A DNA stretch of 7,069 nucleotides from assembly GCA_023231105.1 (NCBI GenBank), contig JALNWB010000189.1:1-7069 (forward strand), given 5' to 3'. The notes under the pieces are model-generated. The model was not told the DNA's origin, searched no databases, and saw only the letters and a program-made list of their open reading frames with translations. Origin of the DNA: Ignavibacteriaceae bacterium (GTDB lineage: Bacteria; Bacteroidota; Ignavibacteria; Ignavibacteriales; Ignavibacteriaceae). This document shows positions 5,797 through 7,069 of the stretch, in pieces (positions within the stretch are counted from its first letter, which is position 1; the number at the start of each line of letters is the position of its first letter). The position numbers were made by a program, and so were the translations under genes.

Positions 5797-5910
5797 CTTT
5801 GCGCTTTCCTCTGCGAACTCTGCGGTTAAAAGGAAATTAACCACAAGGGGGCACAAGGTTTTGCACAAAGGTCACTATTCCCCTTTGCACCTTCGCGTCT
5901 TTGCGGTGAA
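5797..5910. repeat. Three related CTTTGCG-type repeat units in alternating orientation
   Basis: Unit 1 (5797-5829, forward) starts CTTTGCGCTTTCCTCTGCG and ends CTCTGCGGTTAA. Unit 2 (5837-5870) is a diverged inverted copy starting TTAACCACAAGGGGGCACAA and ending GCACAAAG. Unit 3 (5883-5910, forward) is CTTTGCACCTTCGCGTC followed by TTTGCGGTGAA. GGTTAA (5824-5829) and TTAACC (5837-5842) pair around a 7-base loop, and pairing can extend imperfectly along the whole of units 1 and 2. Similar CTTTGCG / TTAACCGC strings are common as dispersed intergenic repeats in Bacteroidota-like genomes, from memory. The array lies just beyond the 3' end of the RND gene and could act as its transcript end structure, but there is no clean terminator. 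Confidence 0.6.
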
Positions 5911-5931
5911 TTTTTTCTTTTCCGCTGAGAC

Positions 5932-7069
5932 TCATTCGCTAACTTTTATCAATTCCTCTTCAACTTCACCAACCGTTATATTGCTAACGGATTTTGTTTT
6001 CTCCGAGAAGTATGAATAAATCCCCGGGATAACATACAGCGTTAAAATTGTTGAAAAGATCAAGCCGCCGATAACTGCAATACCCATAGAAACTCTGCTT
6101 CCGGAACCAGCGCCAAGCGCAAGGGCGATAGGTAATGTTCCGAGGATAGTAGAGAAGCTCGTCATTAAAATAGGACGAAGGCGGAGCCGTGCAGCTTCTT
6201 TTACTGCATCAACTACATCTAATCCTTGCGCCTTTTTCTGATTTGCGAATTCAACAATTAATATTCCGTTTTTCGTTACCAACCCAATCAACATAATTTG
6301 TCCGATCTCGCTAAAAATATTTAACGTCTGATTGAAATACCAGAGTGAAAAAGCTGCACCTGCAATTGCCAAAGGAACGGTGAACATAATTATCAGCGGG
6401 TCGCGGAAACTTTCGAACTGTGCTGCAAGAATTAAGTAGATCAGCATAAGCGCAAGCATAAAGGTGAAGAGTAAACTCGAGGAGCTTTCCACAAAATCTT
6501 TTGAAGCGCCGTCCAAAGCGGTAGAAAAAGTTTCATCCAAAACGTTCTTCGCAATTTTATCCATCGCTTCAATACCATCGCCGATAGTTTTTCCCGGTGC
6601 AAGACTTGCCGATACCGTAGCGCTTACATAACGGTTAAATCTGTATAACTGCGGCGGACTGCTTCTTTCTTGCAGCGTTACTAAATTATCAAGTTGAATT
6701 GATTCGCCTCTGTTATTTCTTAAGTGAAGTGAAGTAAGATCAACCGGTTTGTTTCTATTTTCTTTTAAAACCTGACCGATAACAGAATATTGTTTTCCGT
6801 CCATAATAAAGAATCCGAAACGTTGCCCGCTGTACGCGAGTTGAAGAGTTTGCGCAATATCCATTGCTGAAACTCCTAATTCTCTTGCTTTTGTTCTGTT
6901 AATTTCAACGGCTATTTCAGGTTTATTAAATTTTAGATTGACATCAACATTTGCAAACGTCGGGTCTTCTCTTGCTTTATCTAAAAATTTTGGAACAACT
7001 TCCCGCAGCTTTTCAAAATTCGGCGCTTGGATAATGTATTGAACAGGTAAACCGCCTCTTCTTGTTGAA
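5932..7069 (-). CDS. RND (AcrB/HAE1-type) efflux permease, C-terminal 378 residues
   Basis: The frame is open through the end of the window, so the gene starts beyond 7069; the Met at 6864 is internal (residue 69 of the visible part). The stop is TGA at 5934-5932. Visible residues 1-195 belong to the C-terminal half of the periplasmic pore domain: RGGLPVQYIIQAPNF, VDVNLKFNKPEIAVEINR, AYSGQRFGFFIMDGKQY, SSPPQLYRFNRYVSATVS. Residues about 198-350 are the last five membrane helices. They include LAAQFESF and GLVTKNGILIVEFAN, whose Lys266 corresponds to the proton-relay Lys940 of AcrB, then RPILMTS, and GSRVSMGIAVIGG before the last helix. The tail of about 25 residues is acidic. The protein should be the inner-membrane proton-driven pump of a tripartite exporter of drugs or other amphiphiles. 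Adaptor and outer-membrane genes are not in view. Key residues are intact. Confidence 0.95.
   Translation of the reverse strand, partial: STRRGGLPVQYIIQAPNFEKLREVVPKFLDKAREDPTFANVDVNLKFNKPEIAVEINRTKARELGVSAMDIAQTLQLAYSGQRFGFFIMDGKQYSVIGQVLKENRNKPVDLTSLHLRNNRGESIQLDNLVTLQERSSPPQLYRFNRYVSATVSASLAPGKTIGDGIEAMDKIAKNVLDETFSTALDGASKDFVESSSSLLFTFMLALMLIYLILAAQFESFRDPLIIMFTVPLAIAGAAFSLWYFNQTLNIFSEIGQIMLIGLVTKNGILIVEFANQKKAQGLDVVDAVKEAARLRLRPILMTSFSTILGTLPIALALGAGSGSRVSMGIAVIGGLIFSTILTLYVIPGIYSYFSEKTKSVSNITVGEVEEELIKVSE

Noticed and set aside
5797..5910. CRISPR array
   Set aside because: Units are diverged, alternate in orientation and have spacers of only 7-12 bases; no cas genes are nearby.
5903..5925. 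GCGG / CCGC hairpin as RND terminator
   Set aside because: The stem is only 4 bases around a 15-base AT-rich loop, with no T-run on the minus-strand exit side.
5932..6864. Met at 6864 as the start of a 310-residue RND protein
   Set aside because: The same frame continues without a stop to the window end and encodes typical RND porter sequence; the gene is cut by the window, not truncated.

Overview
The window is AT-rich bacterial DNA that looks Gram-negative: it carries an RND efflux permease, a lipoprotein signal sequence and Shine-Dalgarno sites. The RND sequence style and the short CTTTGCG-type intergenic repeats suggest the Bacteroidota/Ignavibacteriota side of the tree. That placement is an impression from sequence style, not a result.

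Positions 1-3557 (+ strand) are the end of a polar-amino-acid-type ABC importer operon. It holds the tail of a substrate-binding protein (SBP) gene (1-198), a lipoprotein fusing SBP modules to a HisM/GlnP-type permease (206-2464), and a GlnQ-type ATPase with a C-terminal RsbW/GHKL-like domain (2469-3557). Gaps are 7 and 4 bases, so the genes are probably co-transcribed. The fusion has an unusual module order: an isolated lobe-2 segment, a complete SBP, an isolated lobe-1 segment, then the permease. The upstream gene also stops exactly at the lobe-1/lobe-2 hinge.

Positions 3558-5931 are an accessory segment. It starts with a 30-codon piece resembling the C-terminus of an HD-type CCA-adding tRNA nucleotidyltransferase (about 3609-3704). 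A MazEF-type toxin-antitoxin pair follows (mazE 3815-4069, mazF 4053-4433, overlapping by 17 bases), preceded by a perfect 12-bp palindrome that may be its operator. On the minus strand and converging on mazF are mrr, a type IV restriction endonuclease (5579-4665), and a 57-residue small protein of unknown function (4623-4450) just downstream of it. The gene-free stretch 5580-5931 holds a start-less open frame with a small hairpin and three related CTTTGCG-type repeat units in alternating orientation.

Positions 5932-7069 (- strand) are the C-terminal 378 residues of an AcrB/HAE1-type RND permease whose start lies beyond the window.

The strongest candidates for something undescribed are the permuted SBP-permease fusion and its GHKL-tailed ATPase, which together suggest an importer with unusual ligand sensing or ATPase control. 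The small protein behind mrr is a second candidate.
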